From the NCBI GenBank assembly GCA_026225415.1, contig JAMFSS010000002.1, forward strand, positions 213,915 to 277,914: 64,000 nucleotides of DNA. The letters run 5' to 3'. Both the position numbers and the translations under genes were made by a program. A model generated the notes under the pieces. That model did not search any database. It saw nothing but the letters and a program-made list of their open reading frames with translations, and was not told the DNA's origin. Shown here one piece after another: positions 1 through 9,673 of the stretch (within the stretch, counting starts at the first letter, position 1; every line of letters begins with the position of its first letter). Source of the stretch: Alphaproteobacteria bacterium. Lineage in GTDB: Bacteria > Pseudomonadota > Alphaproteobacteria > UBA9219.

Positions 1-561
1 GTGCCGACGCATTTCATGAAGCGTTTGAATATGCGCGAACAGCTTATCCGCAAGGTCGATATCATCCCCATCGAAGTCGTTGTGCGCAATATCGTCGCCG
101 GTTCTTTGGCCAAACGTTTAGGTATTCCCGAAGGCACCGTGTTACCGCGTTCGATCGTCGAGTTTTATTACAAGAAGGATGAGTTGGGCGATCCGATGGT
201 ATCGGACGAACATATCACCGCCTTTGGTTGGGCCAACCCGCATGAGCTGGACGAGATTATGTCTTTGTCCTTGCGTATCAATGATTATCTGTCGGGCTTG
301 TTCCTTGGCATCGGATTAAAACTGGTGGATTTCAAATTGGAATTTGGCCGGTTGTGGGATAATGACGAGCTGCACATTATTCTGGCCGACGAAATCAGCC
401 CCGATAATTGCCGTTTGTGGGATGTAAAAACCAATGACAAGATGGACAAAGACCGTTTCCGTCAGGATCTGGGCAAGGTTGAAGAAGCCTATCAGGAAGT
501 CGCGAAACGTCTGGGTATTATGCCCGAAAATGTAACCGCCGAAGCGAATGAGAAAGCCTAA
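1..561 (+). CDS. purC: phosphoribosylaminoimidazole-succinocarboxamide synthase, 5' end truncated by window edge
   Basis: SAICAR synthetase signatures ([41 protein letters not shown]); stop overlaps purS start. Confidence 0.96.
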   Translation: MPTHFMKRLNMREQLIRKVDIIPIEVVVRNIVAGSLAKRLGIPEGTVLPRSIVEFYYKKDELGDPMVSDEHITAFGWANPHELDEIMSLSLRINDYLSGLFLGIGLKLVDFKLEFGRLWDNDELHIILADEISPDNCRLWDVKTNDKMDKDRFRQDLGKVEEAYQEVAKRLGIMPENVTAEANEKA

Positions 562-800
562 TGAAAATACGCGTTGATGTGATGTTGAAGAATGGCGTTC
601 TGGATCCACAAGGCAAAGCGATTGGCCATGCGCTCGGCAATCTGGGTTTTGGCGGCGTTGGCGATGTGCGTCAGGGTAAAGTAATTGAATTGGAACTGGC
701 CGAAAGCGACAAGGACAAGGCTGTTGCGTTGGCAAAGCAGATGGCCGAAAAACTATTGGCCAATCTGGTTATCGAGGATTTTAAAATCAGCGTTATTTAA
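561..800 (+). CDS. purS: phosphoribosylformylglycinamidine synthase subunit PurS
   Basis: 79 aa; PurS pattern (VMLKNGVLDPQGKAIGHALGNLGF..VRQGKVIEL). Confidence 0.94.
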   Translation: MKIRVDVMLKNGVLDPQGKAIGHALGNLGFGGVGDVRQGKVIELELAESDKDKAVALAKQMAEKLLANLVIEDFKISVI

Positions 801-813
801 GGTATCTTTTCTC

Positions 814-1143
814 ATGAATAAAAAAACTTTCGCACGCCTTTGTTTGATGCTTGCGCTTATCGCCGCCCTTCCTTTATTTGCGGCCTGTAGCAGCGAAAAT
901 CAGGAACCTATGGTATCGGTTGATCCACCGCCGCCCGCGCCATTGCAAGTGGAAGCCATTCCGTTTATGTCGAATCCGCAAACAGAAATCTGGCGCCCCG
1001 GCTATTGGGTTCTGTCGGGTCACGATTTTGCATGGGTGCCGGGTAAAACAATTCCACGCCCGTCGCCCACCGCCGTTTGGTCGTCTGCCCATTGGATGCA
1101 GCATAATTATGGCTGGTCATTTGAACAGGGTCATTGGGAATAA
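814..1143 (+). CDS. small lipoprotein with YxWxxGxW-like aromatic motifs
   Basis: Signal peptide and lipobox LFAAC; WRPGYWVLSGHDFAWVPGK; ATG at 814 preferred to the long ORF start at 685. Confidence 0.7.
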   Translation: MNKKTFARLCLMLALIAALPLFAACSSENQEPMVSVDPPPPAPLQVEAIPFMSNPQTEIWRPGYWVLSGHDFAWVPGKTIPRPSPTAVWSSAHWMQHNYGWSFEQGHWE

Positions 1144-1170
1144 TTTCTCTAGCCCCGCGCGTGCCCGCTT

Positions 1171-1986
1171 GTGACTGACATCACCTTCACCATCGACCTT
1201 GAAGACCCGACCGGCGTTTATGCGCCGGATGGTCGTTATATTCTCATGACACGACGCATTTTGGATTTGTGCGACACGGTGGGATGCAAGGCGACCTTTT
1301 TCACCATTGGCCGCGTTGCGCAATCCGCGCCCGATCTTGTGCGCAACATCGCCGCGCGCGGACATGAAATTGCCTATCATTCCCATAATCATGTTTCGCT
1401 AACCGCGGAAGAACCGGCGCGTTTCCGCCGTGAAAGCGCCGAAGACAAAGACCAGCTGGAACAAGTGTCGGGACAGCGTGTGATTGGTTTTCGCGCCCCG
1501 CGTTTTTCGCTCACCCCGCAAAGCCTGTGGTGTTTGGATGTTCTGGCCGAGTTGGGTTTCCGTTATTCTTCCAGCATTATGCCGACCGAATTTTCTTTGT
1601 TTGGTTTTCCGAATGCATCGCGCACGCCTTTTGTATGGCCGAACGGTATGATGGAGTTTCCTTTGCCCGTGGTGCAAATGGGCAAATACCGTGTGCCTTA
1701 TCTGGGGGGGATTTATTTGTACACGATGCCAATGTTTATCGTGCGCCAGTTTTTGGCCAAGGCCGACCCGCATGAAGTGTTGTGGACCTACACGCATCCT
1801 TATGATTTCGACGCAGAAGAAAAATTCGCATCGATGCCCGATGCGCCTTTATGGGTCAGTTTGATTCTGTGGATGGCGCGGCGCGTGGCGGCAAAAAAAA
1901 TCGGCAAATTAATAGTTTCAACGGGCGGAAAAACGCTCGGTGAACGTCATTTTATCCTTTCGCAATTGCACACAAACACCTTGTAA
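1171..1986 (+). CDS. polysaccharide deacetylase family protein
   Basis: NodB-type pattern TFTIDLEDPTG...ATFFTIGRVAQSAPDLVRNIAARGHEIAYHSHNH. Confidence 0.9.
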   Translation: MTDITFTIDLEDPTGVYAPDGRYILMTRRILDLCDTVGCKATFFTIGRVAQSAPDLVRNIAARGHEIAYHSHNHVSLTAEEPARFRRESAEDKDQLEQVSGQRVIGFRAPRFSLTPQSLWCLDVLAELGFRYSSSIMPTEFSLFGFPNASRTPFVWPNGMMEFPLPVVQMGKYRVPYLGGIYLYTMPMFIVRQFLAKADPHEVLWTYTHPYDFDAEEKFASMPDAPLWVSLILWMARRVAAKKIGKLIVSTGGKTLGERHFILSQLHTNTL

Positions 1987-2135
1987 ATTAAGCATAATGT
2001 GCCGTTAACACCTTAGATTAATTCAATTTTTCTATACAATTTGAGACAATTTAACTATACTCCCTTATCAAATTTTTAAACGATGACGCGTACATTCAAT
2101 TTATTCGATCAGATTTTTTTGTAAGGAGTTTTATT

Positions 2136-2459
2136 ATGAGCAGAGCCCCGGCATTCACGACATCCGGCGAACAGGTACAAATTGTACGCCTGTCCCGCGC
2201 CAAGGATTTAAACCATTTGCCCCCGACCAGCACCAAACGTTGGGTCACGCGCCGCAAGGCACAAGTTGTCGCGGCAGTGCGCAACGGCCTTCTGACATTC
2301 AACGAAGCGTGCGAACGGTATCGTTTGTCGGAAGAAGAATTCCATTCATGGATGAATTTGCTGGATCATCACGGCGTGATGGGTCTGCGCGCCACGCGTA
2401 TGCAGGAATATCGTCCTGCGGATGCGCGCCATCCGCATGAGGGCGCGGCGGCAGAATAA
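2136..2459 (+). CDS. sciP: DUF1153 protein, CtrA inhibitor SciP-like
   Basis: RWVTRRKAQVVAAVRNGLLTFNEACERYRLSEEEFHSW is the SciP/DUF1153 core. Confidence 0.88.
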   Translation: MSRAPAFTTSGEQVQIVRLSRAKDLNHLPPTSTKRWVTRRKAQVVAAVRNGLLTFNEACERYRLSEEEFHSWMNLLDHHGVMGLRATRMQEYRPADARHPHEGAAAE

Positions 2460-2486
2460 AATGGAGTAATGCTGGAGTTAGAATTA

Positions 2487-2516
2487 AGGGCTGGGGATGT
2501 TTCCCCAGCCTTTTTT
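2487..2516 (+). terminator. intrinsic terminator downstream of sciP
   Basis: ggctgggg-atgttt-ccccagcc followed by tttttt. Confidence 0.85.
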
Positions 2517-4203
2517 ATACACGCACCACATGCACATCCATCATCGGTTTTTTGCCGTGATGGGCGTTGATGTGTTTGCGAACCGCCAGCGAAACCGCGT
2601 GACGCACGGCGGCATCATCGATGCGGGTTGATTTGGGCATATTTTCAACCGCGTCATGCGCGATGGCCGATAAATCTTCCTGCAAGCCATTCTCGTTGCC
2701 TTCGTCGATCACGCCCATCAAGGATACTTGCGGGTCGTGAATAACCTTGCCGCGGCTATCCATCACCAACGTCACGACCGCCGCGCCACTGTAAGCCATT
2801 TTCTTGCGGTCTTTGGCAATGCTGCTGTCCAGACGGCGTAGATTTTTACCATCCAGCCCCCAGCGGCCATTGACGACTTCATTGACAACTTCGTGGCTGT
2901 CGGGGCCAAGACGGATAATCTGCCCATTGGCCGGAATCATCGTGTGTTTCACCTGACATTCTTTGGCGATACGGGCATGTTCCGCCTGATGCCGTGCTTC
3001 GCCATGCACCGGCAAAACCAGATGCGGGCGCACCCATTGATAGAGTTTGGTGAGTTCGTCTTGCGCCGGATGGCCGGACACATGCACAGGCAAATCATGC
3101 GCGGTGATAATCTTTAACCCCTTGGCGATGAGGTTATTCTGCAAACGTGCAATGGCTTTTTCATTGCCCGGAATATCGCGCGACGAGAAAATAACCGTGT
3201 CGCCCGCATCCAACGCGACTTCGGGATGGTCTTCAACCGCAATGCGGCACAAAGCGGCGCGGGGTTCGCCCTGGCAACCGGTTGAGATAATGACAATCTT
3301 GTTGCGCGGCGAATTCATCGCCTCGTCTTCGGATAGGAAGTTATTGAACTCTGGCAGATAGCCACATTCTTCAGCTACTTCGGCATTGCGCCATAAAGAG
3401 CGCCCCACCAAACTTACATAGCGTCCGGCTTTGGCAGCGGCCACGGCAATAGATTTTACACGCGCGATATTGCTGGAAAAACAGGTGACGACAATGCGTT
3501 GGTCGATGGTGCCGAACAAACGCAGGAATTCGTCCTGCACTTCGCGTTCCGACCCCGAATGGCCGGGAATTAACGCATTGGTGCTGTCGCCAATCACCGC
3601 CAACACGCCTTCGGCACCTAATTCCTTTAATCGCTTCTCGTCGCTGACGAGGCCGACGATGGGATCCGGATCGATCTTCCAATCGCCGGTATGCAACACG
3701 CGGCCATGCTTGGTTTCAATCACCAGCATTTGCGATTCAGGAATGGAATGGGTGATGGGGATAAATTCGCATTTAAAATCTTCAACATCGAAACGCCCGC
3801 CCGGCAAGATTTCGATAATCTGCACATGGCGTTGTAGATTGCCATAGCTGAGTTTATTGCGGATAAGTTCCGCCGTGAATTTGGTAGCATAGACGGGACA
3901 TTTCAATCGCGACCAGAGATGCTCAATCGCGCCGATATGGTCTTCATGCCCATGGGTCACAACAAGCCCAACCAGATCATCGACATGGTCTTCCATAAAC
4001 GTAATATCGGGCATGATGATATCGACGCCCGGCGTCGTGTCATCGCCAAATGTCACGCCGCAATCGACCATCAGCCATTTACCGGCGGTGCCATAGAGGC
4101 TGAGATTCATGCCGATTTCGCCGGCGCCGCCAAGCGATAAAAACCATAAGGCATCTTCGGGGGGACGATTGGTGGGGTGGGAAACTTTACGTATGCTGTT
4201 CAT
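2515..4203 (-). CDS. rnj: ribonuclease J
   Basis: Metallo-beta-lactamase/beta-CASP: LVVTHGHEDHIGAIEHLW, HTGDWKIDPDP, LPVHGEARHQ. Confidence 0.95.
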   Translation of the reverse strand: MNSIRKVSHPTNRPPEDALWFLSLGGAGEIGMNLSLYGTAGKWLMVDCGVTFGDDTTPGVDIIMPDITFMEDHVDDLVGLVVTHGHEDHIGAIEHLWSRLKCPVYATKFTAELIRNKLSYGNLQRHVQIIEILPGGRFDVEDFKCEFIPITHSIPESQMLVIETKHGRVLHTGDWKIDPDPIVGLVSDEKRLKELGAEGVLAVIGDSTNALIPGHSGSEREVQDEFLRLFGTIDQRIVVTCFSSNIARVKSIAVAAAKAGRYVSLVGRSLWRNAEVAEECGYLPEFNNFLSEDEAMNSPRNKIVIISTGCQGEPRAALCRIAVEDHPEVALDAGDTVIFSSRDIPGNEKAIARLQNNLIAKGLKIITAHDLPVHVSGHPAQDELTKLYQWVRPHLVLPVHGEARHQAEHARIAKECQVKHTMIPANGQIIRLGPDSHEVVNEVVNGRWGLDGKNLRRLDSSIAKDRKKMAYSGAAVVTLVMDSRGKVIHDPQVSLMGVIDEGNENGLQEDLSAIAHDAVENMPKSTRIDDAAVRHAVSLAVRKHINAHHGKKPMMDVHVVRV

Positions 4204-4286
4204 TAACTTAAATGCCTTACTTCGCTATTGGCTTCAAAGGCGATAGCTATAGGCTGTTTTGGGGTGCGGCGCAAATATAGCGAAAA

Positions 4287-5366
4287 TCAGGCCACAGAGG
4301 CTGTTGCGTAAGCATTTGCTTTACGGCTGTGGTCAAAATCATTCAAAGCGCCGAGGGGCGAATGGACATTAGCCCCCATATTCTGCAATTGCCCCAGAAC
4401 CATTGTGTTGAACAAGGTCGATGAGCTGGCCAGCGCGGCGCGGGTCGTGCTGTCTGTCGCCTTGGTTGCTGTGCTTATATTAATACCTGAATTCGCGGCC
4501 AAAACAGGGCTCGATTGCAGCGATGATACAGGCGTGAAATTGGCAATAGAAGTCGGCAATGACGATGCCATCGTATAAGATGCCGCCGTTGAAGCGGCTT
4601 GTGTCGCCTCTGCCTCTGCCGCAACCGCCGCGGCGCGTGCCGCATAATGCGGCGCATGCGTTGAAGTTGATGTGGCGCTGGCAACTTGCGTAGTTGCTGT
4701 CGCGCTCGGGTTTTTACTATCGAATTTCTGGGCGAAATGTTGATAGATTTCGGCGACGCTGCGTGGTTGACCGGATTTACTGTAGAAAATCGATTGGTTG
4801 GCCGCCGCCGCATCGGGCAACACCGATGCCGCCGTAGTCGTGGGACTGCTATGCAGGGTGCTGAGAAAATCGCTGGCACCGCCTGCGCCCAGAAAATGCG
4901 CCAAGTATAATTCGGTGCCGCCAATTTTGCCGCCAACATTTTGCTTCAACACGGCGGCATTTTGTTTATCCAGCTCGCCCGCCATTTCAGCCGAGGTTTG
5001 CGGATCGTTGCGCAAAGCCAGAATAGCATGGCGCGCAACGGGGTCGGCCACATGCAGGCGGCCTGTGCTGTCTGCGGTGATTTGCGAAGCCTGTGATGAC
5101 AGGCCATATTGCGCGCCATGGTCTTTGACCATTTGCAACCAGGTCTGGCTGGTGAATTGGAAAAGCCCTGCCGCGCTGCTGCTGCCGGATTTGGCCGTGG
5201 AGTCCATGCCGCTTTCTTGTGACGCTTTTTGCATCAGATAGGAAAAACTGACCCCTGTCTGGCTGGCAGCATTACGGATCGCGTTAATGACGTTCGAGGC
5301 CGCGCTTGCGCCATCCTGTTGATTTACAACAGGATTAACTGAATTTATGGCATCGATGGACGGCAT
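4287..5366 (-). CDS. transglycosylase SLT-domain protein, possibly flagellum-associated
   Basis: SFSYLMQKASQESGMDSTAKSGSSSAAGLFQFTSQTW is an SLT catalytic motif; sigma54-type promoter upstream; near fliE/flgBC. Confidence 0.83.
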   Translation of the reverse strand: MPSIDAINSVNPVVNQQDGASAASNVINAIRNAASQTGVSFSYLMQKASQESGMDSTAKSGSSSAAGLFQFTSQTWLQMVKDHGAQYGLSSQASQITADSTGRLHVADPVARHAILALRNDPQTSAEMAGELDKQNAAVLKQNVGGKIGGTELYLAHFLGAGGASDFLSTLHSSPTTTAASVLPDAAAANQSIFYSKSGQPRSVAEIYQHFAQKFDSKNPSATATTQVASATSTSTHAPHYAARAAAVAAEAEATQAASTAASYTMASSLPTSIANFTPVSSLQSSPVLAANSGINISTATKATDSTTRAALASSSTLFNTMVLGQLQNMGANVHSPLGALNDFDHSRKANAYATASVA

Positions 5367-5402
5367 TGCAGGAGCTCTCCTTTCCTAATCTAACCCCATA
5401 GT

Positions 5403-5420
5403 TGCAACCGCTGTGCCAAA
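5403..5420 (-). promoter_or_regulatory. sigma54 (-24/-12) promoter for the SLT-domain gene
   Basis: Minus strand TTGGCACAGCGGTTGCAAC matches TGGCAC-N5-TTGCA with 10 nt between GG and GC; ~36 nt upstream of the start codon. Confidence 0.75.
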
Positions 5421-5486
5421 CTTACGGTTAGGGTGTGTTAACGATTTAGGCCTAGGGTGAAGACAGTCCCCTCTCAGCGAGTTCCC

Positions 5487-7232
5487 ATGCCCATCCCCTT
5501 TACCCCGCCGCTTGCCGATATTCGTTTTGTCCTCAGCCGTTTGATCGGCTTTGCCGATATGGACATGGCCGATGCCGTACTGGATGAGGCAGGCAAAATC
5601 GCTGCGGAGAAATTCGCGCCGTTGAATGAGATTGGCGACAGGCAGGGTTTAAAATTCACTGACGGCAAAATAACTATGCCCCCCGGTTTCCGCGAAGCCT
5701 ATCAGGCCTATGTTGATGGCGGATGGAACGGCTTGCCGGTGGAAGAAGAATTTGGCGGCCAGAATTTGCCGTGGCTGTTGGCGATGTCGGTTAATGAAAT
5801 GATGCAGGCGGCCAATATCGGTTTGGCGCTGTGCGGATTGTTGAATCAGGGCGCGATTGAATTGCTGTCGGTGCATGGCGACGAAGCCATCAAAACAAAA
5901 TATCTGCCGCGTATGGTCAGCGGCGAATGGGCCGCGACGATGAATTTGACGGAACCGCAAGCCGGTTCGGATGTCGGTGCTGTTAAAACCAAAGCGATCA
6001 AGGCTGATAATCATTACCGCATTTCGGGACAGAAAATTTTTATCAGCTATGGCGATCACGACCTAACCACCAACATTATGCATTTGGTGTTGGCGCGGTT
6101 GCCCGATGCGCCGGAAGGCACGCGCGGATTAAGCCTGTTTCTGGTGCCCAAAATTTTAGTGAATGAAGATGGCAGCCTCGGCACATTGAACGATGTGCGC
6201 GTTGTCTCTATCGAACATAAATTGGGACAACATAGCAGCCCGACTTGCGTGATGGCTTACGGTGACAACGAAGGCGCCATTGGTTATCTGGTGGGCAGCG
6301 AAGGCGGCGGTATCGCCGCCATGTTCACCATGATGAATAATGCGCGTATCAGCGTGGGCGTGCAAGGGTTAGGCGTGATGGAACGCGCCTATCAACAAGC
6401 GCGCGATTTCGCCAAGACGCGCATCCAAAGCCGCCCGATTGAAAATAACAAAGCTCATCCGGTGACAATCATCAATCACCCGGATGTGCGGCGCATGTTG
6501 ATGGTGATGAAATCATCGATCGAGGCTTCGCGGGCTTTGGCTTATAGCTGTGGCCATGCGGTTGATGTTGCGAAATTACACGAAGATGAATCGCAGCGTA
6601 AGGCGGCGGCTGCGCGTGTTGATGTATTGACCCCCATTGTCAAAGCATGGCTGACGGATCTGGCCAACGAAGTCACATCGACAGGCGTGCAAATTTTCGG
6701 CGGCATGGGTTACATCGAGGAAACCGGCGCGGCGCAACATATGCGTGATGCGCGTATTCTGGCGATATACGAAGGCACCAACGGTATTCAGGCCAATGAT
6801 CTGGTGTTCCGTAAATTGTTGCGCGATGGCGGGCTGTCTTTTGCCCTGATGGTGGCAGAAGTCGATAATTTTCTGCGCACCCTGCCGCAAAATGCGCAAT
6901 ACGCCCAAATGCGCAATGCGTTGGATGCCATGAAAATTTCGACCGAATGGTTTTTGAAAAATGCGAAAGAAAACCCCGTTATTGCCGCCGCATCGGCCAC
7001 GCCGTTCTTGCGGTTGTGTGGCAATGTATTGGGCGGTTATTATCTGATGCGTATGGCCGTGTTGGCACAGGAAGATTTAGACGCGGGAACCGGCGATGCG
7101 GATTTTCTGGCTGGCAAAATCGCTTCGGCAAAATTCTTTGCGGCGCACACCCTGCCCCAATGCGCGGGTCTGGCGGTCACCATTACGCAAGGCTTTGCGC
7201 CCACTTTGTCGATACTTGAAAGCCAGTTCTAA
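5487..7232 (+). CDS. acyl-CoA dehydrogenase family protein
   Basis: MNLTEPQAGSDVGAVKTKA, GTRGLSLFLVPK, QIFGGMGYIEETGAAQHMRDARI..YEGTNGIQ; start at MPIPF preferred. Confidence 0.95.
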   Translation: MPIPFTPPLADIRFVLSRLIGFADMDMADAVLDEAGKIAAEKFAPLNEIGDRQGLKFTDGKITMPPGFREAYQAYVDGGWNGLPVEEEFGGQNLPWLLAMSVNEMMQAANIGLALCGLLNQGAIELLSVHGDEAIKTKYLPRMVSGEWAATMNLTEPQAGSDVGAVKTKAIKADNHYRISGQKIFISYGDHDLTTNIMHLVLARLPDAPEGTRGLSLFLVPKILVNEDGSLGTLNDVRVVSIEHKLGQHSSPTCVMAYGDNEGAIGYLVGSEGGGIAAMFTMMNNARISVGVQGLGVMERAYQQARDFAKTRIQSRPIENNKAHPVTIINHPDVRRMLMVMKSSIEASRALAYSCGHAVDVAKLHEDESQRKAAAARVDVLTPIVKAWLTDLANEVTSTGVQIFGGMGYIEETGAAQHMRDARILAIYEGTNGIQANDLVFRKLLRDGGLSFALMVAEVDNFLRTLPQNAQYAQMRNALDAMKISTEWFLKNAKENPVIAAASATPFLRLCGNVLGGYYLMRMAVLAQEDLDAGTGDADFLAGKIASAKFFAAHTLPQCAGLAVTITQGFAPTLSILESQF

Positions 7233-7272
7233 CCGGCCTAGAATGGGTCAAAATCAACCACGGAGACTCGTT

Positions 7273-7335
7273 ATGGATTATCTGGTTATCGCCGCAATCG
7301 GTGTGTTTTTCTTCTGGCAGACGAAACAAACCTAA
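7273..7335 (+). CDS. candidate 20-aa single-span membrane peptide MDYLVIAAIGVFFFWQTKQT
   Basis: ATG preceded by a purine-rich RBS-like cggaga; hydrophobic core; charged C-terminus. Confidence 0.35.
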   Translation: MDYLVIAAIGVFFFWQTKQT

Positions 7336-7472
7336 GAATTATATATTAATATCAATAACTTGCACTGTCGACGCGAGCTTTACTATTCGTTAGGCACTTT
7401 ATGGTAGAGTGCGAATCATAAAGCAAACTCATATTTTGGGGCGGCCTGAGAGGGTCGTTTGAAAGTGTCGTT

Positions 7473-7715
7473 ATGACAGCCACGAATATCAGCGCCGTAC
7501 TTTCTGCCTATACACCGCGCCGGGTGACACCATCCCCTGCGCCGACGCCAGACACGACGGCAGATACCAGCGTCACCGCATCTTCGGGTTCGGACTCGTC
7601 CTCATCGGATTCCGATCAAACGGATGCTTCCAGCGCCGCCTCGCCTGTTTATAACGCCTTGGCCAGTGCCAATGCGTCGACCATTCGGGGCACCGCGATT
7701 GATATCGCGACATAA
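7473..7715 (+). CDS. hypothetical Ser/Thr/Asp-rich low-complexity protein
   Basis: 80-aa ORF followed by a strong terminator. Confidence 0.5.
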   Translation: MTATNISAVLSAYTPRRVTPSPAPTPDTTADTSVTASSGSDSSSSDSDQTDASSAASPVYNALASANASTIRGTAIDIAT

Positions 7716-7742
7716 GTTCCATTGCTTAAATTCACAAGAGAT

Positions 7743-7783
7743 AAAAAAAGGGGATATCCACTTTTGCGGAGATCCCCTTTTTC
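7743..7783. terminator. bidirectional intrinsic terminator between convergent genes
   Basis: aaaaaggggat...atccccttttt inverted repeat. Confidence 0.85.
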
Positions 7784-7795
7784 AATTTAATCCGC

Positions 7796-8119
7796 TTAAA
7801 TCGCCGAGCTGGTGATCGTCTGATAGGCCGATATCGCCTTATCACGGATGGTTGTGATTTCTGTCAACAACACTTCGGCATTATCGATTGCCGTAGCGAT
7901 GCTGGCCAAATCGGCCTTGCCGGTTACCGAGCTGGCGGCAGCATTTTCGCCCGCCTTCAATCCCGCAACGCCATCACCCAAAAACGATTTGACGAAACTA
8001 CCAAAGCTTTGACCGCCGGCCAGGCTGGTGGCGTCAGAACCCGAACCTGCATCGGCACTATCGATAACGCCGCCGGTTTTTTTATAGGCCGATAAAACGC
8101 TGGATGGATCGACAATCAT
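7796..8119 (-). CDS. fliE: flagellar hook-basal body complex protein FliE
   Basis: C-terminal pattern ADLASIATAIDNAEVLLTEITTIRDKAISAYQTI; downstream of flgBC. Confidence 0.9.
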   Translation of the reverse strand: MIVDPSSVLSAYKKTGGVIDSADAGSGSDATSLAGGQSFGSFVKSFLGDGVAGLKAGENAAASSVTGKADLASIATAIDNAEVLLTEITTIRDKAISAYQTITSSAI

Positions 8120-8131
8120 AAAAAACCCCCG

Positions 8132-8551
8132 TTATTGCAGCAGAGAAATTGTTTTCATCAACATTGTCCGCGACGCGGCAATGACATCAAGATTGGCTTG
8201 ATAGGCGCGACCGGCTTCACTCATATCCATGGTTTCGACCAGCGGATTGACATTCGGCGTCAACACATAGCCTTGGGCATCGGCGGCGGGGTGCGTCGGG
8301 TCATATTTCTTGATAAAATCGGATTTGTCCGCTTGAACCCCGACAACCTTGACCTTGTACGCGCCCAACGCCTTGTCGAATTCGTTTTTAAACGTGATGG
8401 TTTGGCGTTGATAGGGTTTGCCGCCCGGTGTCGTGCCTGTGTTACCGGCGTTCGCGATGTTTTCGGCGATCACCTTCATCCGTTGATCCTGCGCCTTGAG
8501 CGCAGAGCCGGAGATGGCGAACACATCGGTCATATCGGATGTAGAAGACAT
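8132..8551 (-). CDS. flgC: flagellar basal-body rod protein FlgC
   Basis: FAISGSALKAQDQRMKVIAENIANAGNTGTTPGGKPYQRQ; EAGRAYQANLDVIAASRTMLMKTISLL. Confidence 0.95.
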   Translation of the reverse strand: MSSTSDMTDVFAISGSALKAQDQRMKVIAENIANAGNTGTTPGGKPYQRQTITFKNEFDKALGAYKVKVVGVQADKSDFIKKYDPTHPAADAQGYVLTPNVNPLVETMDMSEAGRAYQANLDVIAASRTMLMKTISLLQ

Positions 8552-8949
8552 CAGGTGCTGCTTCCTTTGATAGCAATTTTAAGAAGGCCGGTCATTTTGT
8601 GGTACACCGCGACAACCGTTTGATAGTCGGCGGATGTTTTCGAAATTTCCATCATCTGGCCTTCCATATCGACCGAATTGCCATTGGCGGTCACATCGAC
8701 ATCTTTGCTTTTCACGGTTTGCGCGTTGGTGCCCGCCATGGATGCCGGCGTGATATGGCGCGGGTCGGTAACGCTCATCCCCATATTGGCTTGCTTCATG
8801 GCATCGCCAAAACTGAAGGGCTTTAACTCCAATTGTTTGTAGCCGGGCGTATCGGTGTTGGCGATATTTTCCGACAGAACGCCCTGCTTCTGATTCAGGT
8901 ACGACAATTTCTGTGTCAGAATGTCGAGAATGCCAAGGGAAGAACTCAT
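8551..8949 (-). CDS. flgB: flagellar basal-body rod protein FlgB
   Basis: LSYLNQKQGVLSENIANTDTPGYKQLELKPF; VDMEGQMMEISKTSADYQTVVAVYHKMTGLLKIAI. Confidence 0.93.
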   Translation of the reverse strand: MSSSLGILDILTQKLSYLNQKQGVLSENIANTDTPGYKQLELKPFSFGDAMKQANMGMSVTDPRHITPASMAGTNAQTVKSKDVDVTANGNSVDMEGQMMEISKTSADYQTVVAVYHKMTGLLKIAIKGSST

Positions 8950-9056
8950 GATAGCCCCATACGAAAGATGGCCGTTACACCACCGTAACATTGTGTGCCC
9001 AGACCGTTAAGAACAGGTTAATTGCCTTTATTCCGGCATGGTGTAGAATACAGCCC

Positions 9057-9407
9057 ATGGACGAAAACAAGGATTTTCAACCCAATATCCAACCTGTCAA
9101 AACCGCAGAAAAGCGGCAAATTGCCGTTGCCCTGCAAGGAAACATTGGCGGCAAAGAAGGTGGCCGCCCTGATTCCCTGCCCAAGGTTATCGCATCCGGT
9201 TATGGAAGACTAGCGGAACAAATTCTGGAAATGGCCTTCACCAAGGGAATCAAGGTTCGCGCCGATGCCGATCTGGCACAATTATTGGCGACGCTCGATC
9301 TCGACACCCCCATCCCCAGCGAGGCCATTGTGCCGGTGGCCGAAATTCTGGCGCGGGTTTATGAAGCGAATGCGCGTATCGGTATAGACGAGGATAAGAA
9401 GGTATGA
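9057..9407 (+). CDS. stand-alone FlhB C-terminal-domain-like protein (FlhX/FhlB type)
   Basis: PKVIASGYGRLAEQILEMAFTKGIKVRADADLAQLLATLDLDTPIPSEAIVPVAEILARVY resembles the FlhB cytoplasmic domain; no transmembrane part. Confidence 0.85.
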   Translation: MDENKDFQPNIQPVKTAEKRQIAVALQGNIGGKEGGRPDSLPKVIASGYGRLAEQILEMAFTKGIKVRADADLAQLLATLDLDTPIPSEAIVPVAEILARVYEANARIGIDEDKKV

Positions 9408-9673
9408 GCACCATCGTACAAAATCTGGCACGCGAATTTGACGGCATTGACGAATATATGAAAGCCGTCGGCGCGATTTTGCGCGACGGGTTTATGCCCG
9501 ACCTCACAGGGCTGGATGAACGCGTGTCGGAAGTATGTATATCGATGCAAAATGCCGAGCCGGAGATTCAGCAACAGTTTTTTGAGCGTATGGAGCAGCT
9601 GTTGAAAAGGCTGGATGTTATCGAAGCCGAAATTCGCGCGTTTCACGAAGCACAGGTTAAAAACCATGCATGA
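9404..9673 (+). CDS. hypothetical protein in flagellar cluster
   Basis: Overlaps the upstream stop and the fliO start; translationally coupled. Confidence 0.7.
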   Translation: MSTIVQNLAREFDGIDEYMKAVGAILRDGFMPDLTGLDERVSEVCISMQNAEPEIQQQFFERMEQLLKRLDVIEAEIRAFHEAQVKNHA

